Shown here piece after piece: positions 1 to 7,116 of a stretch of 31,369 nt of DNA. This DNA is from Paracoccaceae bacterium (lineage in GTDB: Bacteria; Pseudomonadota; Alphaproteobacteria; Rhodobacterales; Rhodobacteraceae). The DNA is taken from contig JALXER010000006.1 of NCBI GenBank assembly GCA_027069385.1, positions 1 through 31,369 on the forward strand, written 5' to 3'. A program made the position numbers and the translations under genes. Each line of letters begins with the position of its first letter. The stretch's first letter is position 1. The notes beneath the pieces are model-generated. The model was given only the letters and a program-made list of their open reading frames with translations, was not told the origin of the DNA and searched no databases.

Positions 1-165
1 GCAGAACCATAAATAAGAGCGGGAGCATTTCCGCTGATGGGGCCGTTGCGAACGGTGCGGATCGCGCCAGCCAAAACCACGGGTGGGTTGCCGGCAGACC
101 GCACAGAGCGTGCCACGCGGATGCCATAAACGTTGCCGGTCTGTTGTTGTCGGAAAGTGGGTCAT
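1..165 (-). CDS. Partial small zinc-ribbon protein, DUF6511-like (phage type)
   Basis: The reading frame is open from an ATG at 165 to the left edge. Near the N-terminus it reads GTLCAVCRQPTRGFGWRDP, then further cysteines (KCSRSY, WFC). A CxxC followed by RGFGW/F and a later Cys pair is, as I recall it, the pattern of small DUF6511-type zinc-ribbon proteins in alphaproteobacterial prophage-like elements; no enzymatic role is known to me. The ATG lies 3 bases after the helicase stop (169-171), so the two are probably co-transcribed. A second ATG at 172 overlaps that stop as ATGA, has a closer GGAGGG, and opens another frame that also lacks a stop to the edge. I prefer the 165 frame because of the Cys pattern. 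The C-terminus is outside the window. Confidence 0.55.
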   Translation of the reverse strand, partial: MTHFPTTTDRQRLWHPRGTLCAVCRQPTRGFGWRDPHRSQRPHQRKCSRSYLWFC

Positions 166-168
166 GTC

Positions 169-1854
169 TCATGTCGCCCTCCCGATCGCGTCTGCTGAAT
201 TGTCCGCACCGAACACCAGTGCTCGGATGGCATTGCGGTTGAAGCGGAAGGACAACAGTGCCGAGGCCTGATAGCGGGTCAGCCCGAAATCCTGCCGGTA
301 TTCTGCTGGCAGATATTGCAGCTGCTTTTGCGTCGGCGGCTGGTTCAGCCAGAGCCGTGTCTTGTGGGCGCTCTCATCAGATTCGTGCATGTTCAGCCAG
401 TCATCGGCAGCGGCGAGGCAAACCGTGCGCTCGCCCACAGCCAGCAGTTTGGGCCGTTCCTTCTGCCGACCGCCAATCCCGTACCAGCGGCCATTGAGGA
501 AAAACACCCCGCCCCAGGCGACAAACCCGTTGGCGATCAGGGCCGCGTCATCGCCAAACAGGTCACACCAGCGGAAGCTGGAGCGTTTCAGCAGGTCGAT
601 CTCGGACATGATGAATTCGGAAAGCTCGGACGGGCCGTCAGCCTCGTCGCGTTCCCAGAGATGACCACAAAGCGGGCATTCCATCGCCGCCAACGGCACG
701 GTCGCTTCGCAATCGGGGCATTCCTTGGTCGGGGCCTCACCGGTGCCCTCGCGCCCGTCGAGATCGACATCCTGCTCCAGCGAGCCGTGAAGCAAAGTGG
801 ATGTGCCGAAATCCAGCACGATGCAATCGGTCTTGATGACACCCGGATGCTCCTGGGGGTCGACCGTGCGCAAACCCCGCCCGACCATCTGCATCATCGT
901 GGACTTGAAGGAACTGGGCCGCAGCAGCACGACGCAGGAGGTGGGCGGATGATCCCAGCCCTCCGTGAGGACAGCGACGTTGACCACCACCCGCAATTTG
1001 CCCGTGCCATAATCCGCCAGCACCGCCTTGCGCTCGGTCTCGCCCATGTCACCATAAATCAGGCCCGTCGGTACCCCCGCAGCGTTGAACGCCTCGGTGA
1101 CATTACGGGCGTGGTCGACGGTGGAGCAGAAGATCACGGTTTGCCGATCCCCTGCCTTCTCGCGCCAATGTTCGATTACGGCATCGGTGACGGGGGCGCG
1201 GTTCATGATGGCGTCGACCTCGCCCATGTCGAAATCCGCCACCGTCTTGCGCACGCGGCCCAGATCGTCCTGCACGCCCACATCGACGACGAAGGTGCGC
1301 GGCGGCACCAAGTGCCCCGCGGCGATCAACTCGCCAATGCGGATCTGGTCAGAGACGTTCGAGAAAACCGGCCGCAGCCCCTTCTTGTCGCCCCGATTTG
1401 GCGTGGCCGTGACCCCGAAGATCCGGCAATCGGGATTGCGATCCAGCGCCTTGTCGATAATGCGCCGGTAGCTGTCGGCAGCCGCGTGATGCGCCTCGTC
1501 GATCACCAGCAGGTCGAGCGCGGGCAGAGTGTCGAGATTGGCGGCGCGGGTCAGCGTCGGCACCATGGCAAAGGTTACCTGACCGGCCCAGGATTTCTGC
1601 CGCGCATCGACCACCGAGGTGGACAGCCCGGGATTGACGCGGGCGAACTTGCCACGGTTCTGCTCGGTCAGCTCGTCCCGATGCGCCAGCACGCAGGCCT
1701 TGACATCGCTGTCACCAACCATGTCTCCGGCCACCGCCGACAGCATTATCGTTTTCCCGGCACCGGTCGGCGCCACACCGAGCGCGTTGCCGTGTTCATC
1801 GAGCGCGCGAAGGCTGCGCTCGACAAAGAGTTTCTGGCGGGGGCGAAGCAACAT
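169..1854 (-). CDS. Superfamily 2 DEAD/DEAH-box helicase with central zinc ribbon
   Basis: A 561-residue SF2 helicase/ATPase. Walker A is APTGAGKT at residues 28-35, motif II VIDEAH at about 117-122, motif III-like VTATP at 148-152, and motif VI MVGRGLR at 323-329. After the two RecA-like domains come CPDC (379-382) and CPLC (393-396), a four-cysteine zinc ribbon, then an unrecognised C-terminal region of about 160 residues. This layout is common for replication or repair helicases of phages and integrative elements, and it unwinds duplex nucleic acid using ATP. The start at 1854 is supported by AGGAGGG about 8 bases upstream. It lies 12 bases downstream of the 1867-2502 gene on the same strand, consistent with one replication/recombination operon. 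The exact role (origin opening or recombination) cannot be read from the sequence. Confidence 0.88.
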   Translation of the reverse strand: MLLRPRQKLFVERSLRALDEHGNALGVAPTGAGKTIMLSAVAGDMVGDSDVKACVLAHRDELTEQNRGKFARVNPGLSTSVVDARQKSWAGQVTFAMVPTLTRAANLDTLPALDLLVIDEAHHAAADSYRRIIDKALDRNPDCRIFGVTATPNRGDKKGLRPVFSNVSDQIRIGELIAAGHLVPPRTFVVDVGVQDDLGRVRKTVADFDMGEVDAIMNRAPVTDAVIEHWREKAGDRQTVIFCSTVDHARNVTEAFNAAGVPTGLIYGDMGETERKAVLADYGTGKLRVVVNVAVLTEGWDHPPTSCVVLLRPSSFKSTMMQMVGRGLRTVDPQEHPGVIKTDCIVLDFGTSTLLHGSLEQDVDLDGREGTGEAPTKECPDCEATVPLAAMECPLCGHLWERDEADGPSELSEFIMSEIDLLKRSSFRWCDLFGDDAALIANGFVAWGGVFFLNGRWYGIGGRQKERPKLLAVGERTVCLAAADDWLNMHESDESAHKTRLWLNQPPTQKQLQYLPAEYRQDFGLTRYQASALLSFRFNRNAIRALVFGADNSADAIGRAT

Positions 1855-1866
1855 GGCCAGACCCTC

Positions 1867-2502
1867 CTATTGCGCCCAGGACGGACGGCCGGTGGCCGAC
1901 GGTGCCTGAGAGGATTGCGAAGGTTGCGAACCCTGTGGGGGCTGCGTGCCCTGTGGGTTATGGGATTGCTGTCCCTGCGAAATCGGAGGCTGCGCCGGTG
2001 GCACGGTGCCCATGATCTGCGCGTAATCCTTATGATCGGGCGTCACCGCAGACCGGATTTCGTTCTTGTCATCCCCATTGGCATCGGTGCCCACATCGAT
2101 GCGGGCGACGAATTCGATACCGTCGAGGTCGGAAAAACTACCGATACGGCGCGCCGCCTGCGCCTCGGGCGACATGTCCTTGTCGGAGATCCCGCGTGCG
2201 GAATTGAGGATGCCGCGCACCAGAGAGCGGCCCATATTGCCCCAATCCGGCCCCTTGGGGCTGTAGAGCCCGATCAGCGTGAAGATCTTGCGCCGCGCAT
2301 ATTGGCCTTCCAGCACGGTGAATTCACCGTTGAGATAGACCGCGCCGGTGGAGCCGCGCGTGGCATAGCCGCCGGTCCAGCCCTGGCTTGGGTCATCGAA
2401 CCCGCCGGGGCGGATCGTCAGGCGAACCTTGGCCAGCGTGCCCTTGGGGATCAGATTGATGTTGGTCTTTGCGTCGTTGAAGTCATTCCAGAGTCCAGTC
2501 AT
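1867..2502 (-). CDS. Phage-type hypothetical protein, possible ssDNA-binding protein
   Basis: A 211-residue protein. The first 150 residues are ordered and beta-rich in appearance (VRLTIRPGGFD, VYLNGEFTVLEG, RRKIFTLIGLYSP). From about residue 168 there is a disordered tail made largely of Q, P, S, G and T, ending RPSWAQ. A folded N-domain with a low-complexity tail, encoded between a RecA/Sak4-like ATPase and a helicase, is what an OB-fold single-strand binding protein of a phage recombination module would look like. I see no diagnostic SSB motif and the tail is not acidic, so this role is inference. It also recalls DUF669-type phage proteins. The start at 2502 is preceded by AAGGA about 9 bases upstream. 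Confidence 0.72.
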   Translation of the reverse strand: MTGLWNDFNDAKTNINLIPKGTLAKVRLTIRPGGFDDPSQGWTGGYATRGSTGAVYLNGEFTVLEGQYARRKIFTLIGLYSPKGPDWGNMGRSLVRGILNSARGISDKDMSPEAQAARRIGSFSDLDGIEFVARIDVGTDANGDDKNEIRSAVTPDHKDYAQIMGTVPPAQPPISQGQQSHNPQGTQPPQGSQPSQSSQAPSATGRPSWAQ

Positions 2503-2520
2503 GGATCAGGTCCTTTTCGT

Positions 2521-3411
2521 TCAGTTGGGGGATGAGTATTGATCGGCCACAGCGGCCGGTTCAGGGGATTTTGTGTAGGTCAGTCGGTCACTTGCGGGCA
2601 CGCCGGGGGTTCTGATCTTCTCCATCATACGGCCCAGATGCGGCTCTTCGACCTGCGCCAAGCGCCCAGAGCGGTCCTTGGCCGGAAAGCCCCAAGGGTT
2701 GATGGTCTGGCAGACGAAGGCGCGGTAAGGCGCGCCGTCATCACCCGGCAGTTCGGCCATGGTGATGACCTCGTCGACGATGCCGGGCAGCTCGAGACCG
2801 GTCTTGGAGCCATCGATCTGGGCCGAAAACACCTTGCGATTGAAGTCGTCCAGCTTCTCGTCGAGGATGCCAACGAACCAGACGTTTTTCGCCCGCGTAT
2901 GCTGCAAATGCGTCAACCAGCCGATCATCTCGCGGCCGTGTAGCCCATAGGCCCCGCGCACATCCGGCTTACCGGTCTTTTCCGAGAACGCCTCGGGCTG
3001 GCCCTTGCACCAGCCGAAACACAGCCTCCCGGCCACGGTGATCGAGTCAATGAAGATGGTCTGGTATTTCTCGAGTGCGGCGGGATCGCCGAACTGCTCG
3101 CAAACGGCCGCGTAATGCGCCGGGCCATAGGGCTGGTCATCGCGCAGCGCCGGATTGGGCCCGCCGATGAAGACCGCGAAATCCCGACACTCGGCCCAGG
3201 TGCGCGGCCGGATCGTATCACCCTGCCAGCCCTCGATGGCGAGATCGCCAGCTTCGAGATCCATGAACAGAGTTGTGGCAGGGTCGAGCGTCCAGAGTAG
3301 GCTGGTTTTGCCGATTCCTGATTTCCCGAAGATGCAGCCCTTGATGCCGCGCTGTTCCGCCAGGCGCTCGTCGGGCTGATGATAGGGAGGCTCATTGCGC
3401 GTCCCCCTCAT
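2521..3411 (-). CDS. RecA/Sak4-like phage P-loop ATPase (AAA_24-type)
   Basis: A 296-residue single-domain P-loop ATPase. Walker A is GKSGIGKTS at residues 29-37, a probable Walker B strand is TIFIDS at about 118-123, and there is a conserved-looking MDLEAGD at 50-56 after the first strand. The layout fits the phage ATP-binding family related to RecA, often called Sak4-like, which helps single-strand annealing or recombination with a phage SSB; the downstream 1867-2502 gene could be that partner. The start at 3411 overlaps the 3' end of the upstream gene by 20 bases and no good Shine-Dalgarno is visible, but no later Met precedes the Walker A. The assignment to Sak4 rather than another AAA_24 protein is moderate. 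Confidence 0.8.
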   Translation of the reverse strand: MRGTRNEPPYHQPDERLAEQRGIKGCIFGKSGIGKTSLLWTLDPATTLFMDLEAGDLAIEGWQGDTIRPRTWAECRDFAVFIGGPNPALRDDQPYGPAHYAAVCEQFGDPAALEKYQTIFIDSITVAGRLCFGWCKGQPEAFSEKTGKPDVRGAYGLHGREMIGWLTHLQHTRAKNVWFVGILDEKLDDFNRKVFSAQIDGSKTGLELPGIVDEVITMAELPGDDGAPYRAFVCQTINPWGFPAKDRSGRLAQVEEPHLGRMMEKIRTPGVPASDRLTYTKSPEPAAVADQYSSPN

Positions 3412-3877
3412 CTGACAAGGTGATTTTCAGCTTGCCGGGATGAACCGTGCGGGCATCGCGAAACGCCTCCTGCATCGACGCGGGCCAGGCCGCGAATTTG
3501 CGCTCGGCCACCTTGTAGCTGATGTCGATGATCTCGGCGGGGTCATCACCCGCCGCGCGGATGCGCTCAATCATGCGGGCCAGTTGCGCCTGATCCCAGG
3601 CAACCCGCTTTGGCAGATCGGCTTTGACCATGATCTCGCCATCCGCAAACCGAACCGTTCCGGTATCTTTTTGTGCAGACCGGCGCAGATCGTCGGCCTG
3701 ATCGGCGTATTTCAGAGCCAGCGCCCCATCGAGCCACTCGCAGGCCATCTTGGCCGAGCGCAGCGCCTTGGTGGTTTCCTTCTGCAGGCGGGCCAGCTCT
3801 GCCGCCGGTAAAGCCGCGATTTCGCCCACCGGCATGTGTTTGAGCGCCTCGAGCGTGATGTGATTGGGAATATTCAT
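3392..3877 (-). CDS. Hypothetical phage-type protein
   Basis: A 161-residue protein that I do not recognise. It is mostly helical: an N-terminal segment rich in Leu, Ala, Glu and Lys (residues about 10-60) could form a coiled coil, followed by a small mixed region and another helical stretch. I chose the ATG at 3877 over an in-frame GTG at 3892 because GAGGGGGGTG stands only a few bases before it. It lies between the HTH regulator and the Sak4-like ATPase on the same strand and overlaps the ATPase gene by 20 bases, so it belongs to the same operon and probably to the element's DNA metabolism. No catalytic motif is visible. Confidence 0.72.
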   Translation of the reverse strand: MNIPNHITLEALKHMPVGEIAALPAAELARLQKETTKALRSAKMACEWLDGALALKYADQADDLRRSAQKDTGTVRFADGEIMVKADLPKRVAWDQAQLARMIERIRAAGDDPAEIIDISYKVAERKFAAWPASMQEAFRDARTVHPGKLKITLSDEGDAQ

Positions 3878-3888
3878 GTCCACCCCCC

Positions 3889-4107
3889 TCACGCCATCGC
3901 GCCCGAAATATCCCTGCGGACATTCGGGGTCGCCTGACGAATCTGCTCGGCCTCAAAGGCCTCCACATCCTCGAGCCGGTAAACGACCCGTCCGCCAAGT
4001 TTGATGAATTGCGGGCCTTCACCGGCCCAACGCCACCGCTCCAATGTGCGCGGTGAAATGTTCCATCGAGCCGCAAGCTCGATTTGGTTGAAATGTCTGA
4101 CAGGCAT
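3889..4107 (-). CDS. AlpA/excisionase-like helix-turn-helix DNA-binding protein
   Basis: A 72-residue protein with a MerR/AlpA-type winged helix: LAARWNISPRTLERWRWAGEG, then KLGGRVVYRLEDVEAFE, the usual recognition helix and wing layout of excisionase-like and Cox/AlpA regulators. Such proteins bind DNA near element ends or early promoters and control excision or the downstream operon. It is the first gene of the leftward replication/recombination operon, so autoregulation is plausible. The ATG at 4107 has GGAGAGG just upstream, whereas a GTG at 4149 would add residues unlike the family. The roughly 200-base region upstream holds three TTGTGACA repeats, which could be its binding sites; this is untested. 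Confidence 0.83.
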   Translation of the reverse strand: MPVRHFNQIELAARWNISPRTLERWRWAGEGPQFIKLGGRVVYRLEDVEAFEAEQIRQATPNVRRDISGAMA

Positions 4108-4221
4108 GGGCCTCTCCACGAAGTTAATGGTTGCGTTTCTCCCCGGCACCTTTTGGCGCTAGGAATTACCTATTAATTTCAGTGTTTTGGCCGCCAAATT
4201 ATATAATCATGCTCGATTTTC

Positions 4222-4306
4222 TTTGTGACATACCGCACGAAAAAGGCCCTGAAAAATCAGGGCCCGAGCAGTTCAATTGTGACATGACGCCAGTTTGTTT
4301 GTGACA
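4222..4306. repeat. Three direct copies of TTGTGACA
   Basis: TTGTGACA occurs at 4223-4230, 4277-4284 and 4299-4306, all in the same orientation, within the gap between the HTH regulator and the QueC-like gene. The first and third copies extend to TTTGTGACA. They may be operator or iteron-like sites for the adjacent regulator, or the remnant of a mobile element end. The irregular spacing (54 and 22 bases) argues against a regular iteron array. Confidence 0.5.
4240..4264 (-). terminator. Rho-independent terminator after the QueC-like gene
   Basis: On the minus strand an 8-bp perfect stem, GGCCCTGA/TCAGGGCC with a 4-base loop, is followed directly by five T residues. It lies about 50 bases past the stop codon of the QueC-like gene, so it probably ends the two-gene transcript and insulates it from the phage-type operon that starts at 4107. 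Confidence 0.8.
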
Positions 4307-4312
4307 CCGCCC

Positions 4313-6184
4313 TCAAGGCTCTGTCGGTGGCGGCCCCTTTTTCTTGATATCCGCGAGGGCAATTTCGCGCAGATTCGGGTTGAGCCGATAACCCTCGCTA
4401 TGAAGGTTTTCGATGAAGCTGTCCTCATTCAGAGGAATGCCGAGGTCCGCAGCCAGGGAAGCAAGCTTCTTGCCTATGCGGCTTCGTTGTTGGCGGATAG
4501 ACTGTTCGGTCTTCCGCAGAACCTTGGCCAAATTCGGTGCGGAAATATACTCCGCCTCGTTTTCCTCGTTCTTGGCCGCCCGAAAACTGGTCAGCAACTT
4601 TTCAACCAATGTGTAATCGGCACCATCAAGCATCAGGCCGTTGCGGAACAGGATATGGTTGTTCCTTTCATCCACAGCGAATTCAAAAATTGGTGCTGCA
4701 ATACTGTCCAACCGGTCTCTGAAGTCCTTTGCCTGGGCGTCATAATCTGACGGTGGTTGAATGGCGACATTTTCAATATTTCTCGACAAGGCAAGCAGAG
4801 ACCCCGGGAGAATTTCGCCTTTGACCAATGCCTCGGCATTGTCGCGGAGTGCTTTCACCATGACTGAATCAATAGACGCCGCTTGTCGCTGGAACATATC
4901 GAACAAGCGCGTTCCAGCCTCTTGTGCAGTCAGGCCAGGGAATTGACCCAAGGCCGAAACAAACTCGGAATACTCCAGTAGAAAACGGTTTTGGGAAACG
5001 CCCCTCAACTTGTTGAAAAACGCGACATAGTTCAGGGCCATCCGCAGATTTTCGTTTCCAGTGCGGTCAGCGGTCAGCAGATCGAGGCGATACGTTGATG
5101 CTGGTTCATATTCCTCCATGCCTGCAGCAAGCACGGCAAAGCGACGGTCGATACATTGCGAGCATTCACCACAATGCGGCTGAGCCTTTGTTCGCGAATG
5201 CGTTCTGGTGCAACTGCATGTTGTCGGCAACAAATCCGACATTCCCGCATCCTTGATCAGCTGAACTACTTCGGGCTTTGTCATCCATTGCAGCGGTGTC
5301 TCGATCGAGATTTCCCGTTCCAGTATCAGTGAAAACAGGCGTTCCAGGCCACGCAGCACCCGAGGATGAGTAGTTCGGGTTGCACGCCCACCCAAAATGT
5401 CACCGGAAACGGGTGGATTCAGACTGACAATGCCGTTTTCATAGAAGGTGAACCGGTCTTTTCCCGCCATTTGGGCAATGACCAACCCAAGACATGCGAA
5501 CAGAAATGACCGCGTACGTTGTGTGTCTTCAACCGTACGTGCCTTAACATTGGAAACCAGTATAGGAACAAATGAAGCTTGCTGATTGTACCCACGCTCT
5601 TCTAGGCTCTTCACCAACGCATCCTGAACATTGCGGATTTTCGGTGACCCGAAGTGTCCAACGAGAAGAAGGGATTTTCTGTTTTGCACGATGTCATTCA
5701 CCGCGCCTGCAAAGGAATCTATTCCACCCGAGAACAGCGCCACCTCGTCCACGCTTGGCGCTGCATCTATCAACTCGGGAAAATACTGTTCCTGGATTTC
5801 CGCCGGGTTTTCAGAAAGCGTGAATTCAAAAGTGTAGGCATCATCGGACAGGAACCCGAGCGTTTTACACAACTCTTCCTGGACACTGGCATCCGACCAG
5901 ACGTCAGGGCAACGGACGGGTATGTTGAAACGCATGTCTCGACGCCAGTCGCGGCCATAGTCGGTCAGTTGATCAGACCCGCGCGAAGCCCGCTGATCTG
6001 CACAAAAAACATACGCTGATATTTCAAGCAGGTCACCGAGTATTTCTGGAATATTCCCGAGCATCCCGCGCGTGATATAGTCGACGCGCAGATTGACATT
6101 CCGGGCCTCCCCCTGAACATCCAGCACGATGGCATCATTGTCGCCGGTGGTTTGACCACCGCAATCTATCTGGAATCTTCTCAC
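4313..6184 (-). CDS. QueC-like ATP pyrophosphatase with C-terminal winged helix (QatC/Cap9-like)
   Basis: A 623-residue protein. After an N-terminal domain of about 145 residues it has the N-type PP-loop SGGIDS at 152-157, a QRTRSFLFA segment (222-230), ENG at 249-251 and a zinc site CSCTRTHSRTKAQPHCGECSQC reduced to key residues C325, C338, C341, C344. These are the hallmarks of QueC, which uses ATP to convert carboxy-deazaguanine to preQ0. True QueC is about 230 residues; this one has a helical region after the zinc site and, at about 500-603, an OmpR/PhoB-type winged helix (ending SEGYRLNP). The long form matches QueC-like proteins of defence loci (QatC, type IV CBASS Cap9), not queuosine biosynthesis. 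The start is GTG at 6184, overlapping the upstream stop as GTGA, with AAGGGA in front. No queD, queE or queF lies nearby. Confidence 0.85.
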   Translation of the reverse strand: MRRFQIDCGGQTTGDNDAIVLDVQGEARNVNLRVDYITRGMLGNIPEILGDLLEISAYVFCADQRASRGSDQLTDYGRDWRRDMRFNIPVRCPDVWSDASVQEELCKTLGFLSDDAYTFEFTLSENPAEIQEQYFPELIDAAPSVDEVALFSGGIDSFAGAVNDIVQNRKSLLLVGHFGSPKIRNVQDALVKSLEERGYNQQASFVPILVSNVKARTVEDTQRTRSFLFACLGLVIAQMAGKDRFTFYENGIVSLNPPVSGDILGGRATRTTHPRVLRGLERLFSLILEREISIETPLQWMTKPEVVQLIKDAGMSDLLPTTCSCTRTHSRTKAQPHCGECSQCIDRRFAVLAAGMEEYEPASTYRLDLLTADRTGNENLRMALNYVAFFNKLRGVSQNRFLLEYSEFVSALGQFPGLTAQEAGTRLFDMFQRQAASIDSVMVKALRDNAEALVKGEILPGSLLALSRNIENVAIQPPSDYDAQAKDFRDRLDSIAAPIFEFAVDERNNHILFRNGLMLDGADYTLVEKLLTSFRAAKNEENEAEYISAPNLAKVLRKTEQSIRQQRSRIGKKLASLAADLGIPLNEDSFIENLHSEGYRLNPNLREIALADIKKKGPPPTEP

Positions 6185-6969
6185 GCTGTTCCCTTTCTTG
6201 CATCGAGCTCCGCCTGCATTTTCGTGACCGTGTGGCTTGCAAAGCCACGAATGGACTTCTCGGTGATTTCCTTGTTCTCATGAAAATGGTTCTTGCCCAG
6301 CCAGTCCTTTGCAAACCCCCGCATGATCAGGGAGGATTCATTGCAATGCCGGGTGATCGCGCCATTGAAATTCTCTACATCATTCAGGGATCTGGAACCC
6401 CGGTCCGGACCGACCATCCGGTGCAGATCACGGTCAACGAAGTAATGGATTGTGCGATCGACGAAATTTGCCATGAACTCCTGCGCCATCGCTCCGAACT
6501 GTTCGGTCGAATGCAGGCTTGCCACTGTAGACCGGATGTCATCCGGGCTGGCATCCCAAAGTGAGGGCAGGTTTTCCACCACACGGTTGCCGAAGGCAGA
6601 AAGCGCTGCCTGCCGGGCCAGTTCCCCGAGGTCTCCGGTATCTGCATTGGGCTTTCGCTGTGCGCGTTCCAGATTGTTGTTGAAATCAACCAGCACATCC
6701 GCGACCGACGCATAATTTTTCCCCTCCAGACCAATGGCTTGCAAGGCGGCCGTCGCGTTTTTATCAGCCATTGCCTGCGGAATTCGGACCAGCAGCCACA
6801 GCGCACGAATGAACACGGGGTCCTTGAGGGCTTCTTGCAAAGCGTCCTTACCGAAATCAGTAATCTGGTCGACCAGATCATCCGTGGGCGTACCACCGGA
6901 CACCAGAAATTTGATAATCTCTGGCAGGCTGCTGTGTGCCGGCAATTTGCCCAAACGCTGATGGCCCAT
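6181..6969 (-). CDS. Met-Gly-starting partner protein of the QueC-like enzyme (QatB-like candidate)
   Basis: A 262-residue protein with no enzymatic motif that I recognise. It starts MGHQRLGKLP, so methionine aminopeptidase should expose an N-terminal glycine. The rest is mainly helical (for example residues 35-100 and 150-180), with GPDRGSRSLNDVENFN near 187-202. An open frame extends upstream to 7107, but the ATG at 6969 has AGAGGG 5 bases before it, so I place the start there. Its stop overlaps the GTG of the QueC-like gene by 4 bases, implying coupled translation. In Qat loci a QatB protein accompanies QatC, and in type IV CBASS the QueC-like enzyme is, as I recall, reported to conjugate a deazaguanine to the N-terminus of the CD-NTase. 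By analogy this would be the substrate; that is inference, and I cannot verify homology to QatB. Confidence 0.75.
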   Translation of the reverse strand: MGHQRLGKLPAHSSLPEIIKFLVSGGTPTDDLVDQITDFGKDALQEALKDPVFIRALWLLVRIPQAMADKNATAALQAIGLEGKNYASVADVLVDFNNNLERAQRKPNADTGDLGELARQAALSAFGNRVVENLPSLWDASPDDIRSTVASLHSTEQFGAMAQEFMANFVDRTIHYFVDRDLHRMVGPDRGSRSLNDVENFNGAITRHCNESSLIMRGFAKDWLGKNHFHENKEITEKSIRGFASHTVTKMQAELDARKGTA

Positions 6970-6974
6970 TTCAA

Positions 6975-6980
6975 CCCTCT
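6975..6980 (-). promoter_or_regulatory. Shine-Dalgarno deciding the Met-Gly start
   Basis: AGAGGG on the minus strand, 5 bases before the ATG at 6969. It is the best ribosome site in the 138-base extension of the frame and therefore fixes the N-terminus as Met-Gly-His-Gln. Confidence 0.7.
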
Positions 6981-7116
6981 TAAGAAAGTGTGAATGCAGT
7001 AAAATCTGCCCGTTCACTCCGAAAATACGGAACCTTTCGTTAGAAATTCGACAAGGAAACGATTCTTCGCTATCCTTTAGCAAGCACATTGCCAAAGAAA
7101 GGCGCAAAGCACAACC

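Noticed and set aside
316..2535. A 739-codon open frame on the plus strand
   Set aside because: It lies antisense across the helicase and the gene upstream of it, whose motifs are clear. Long shadow frames are expected at this GC content.
4313..6184. Ordinary queuosine biosynthesis QueC
   Set aside because: The protein is nearly three times the length of QueC, carries extra domains, is coupled to a Met-Gly protein and has no other que gene beside it.
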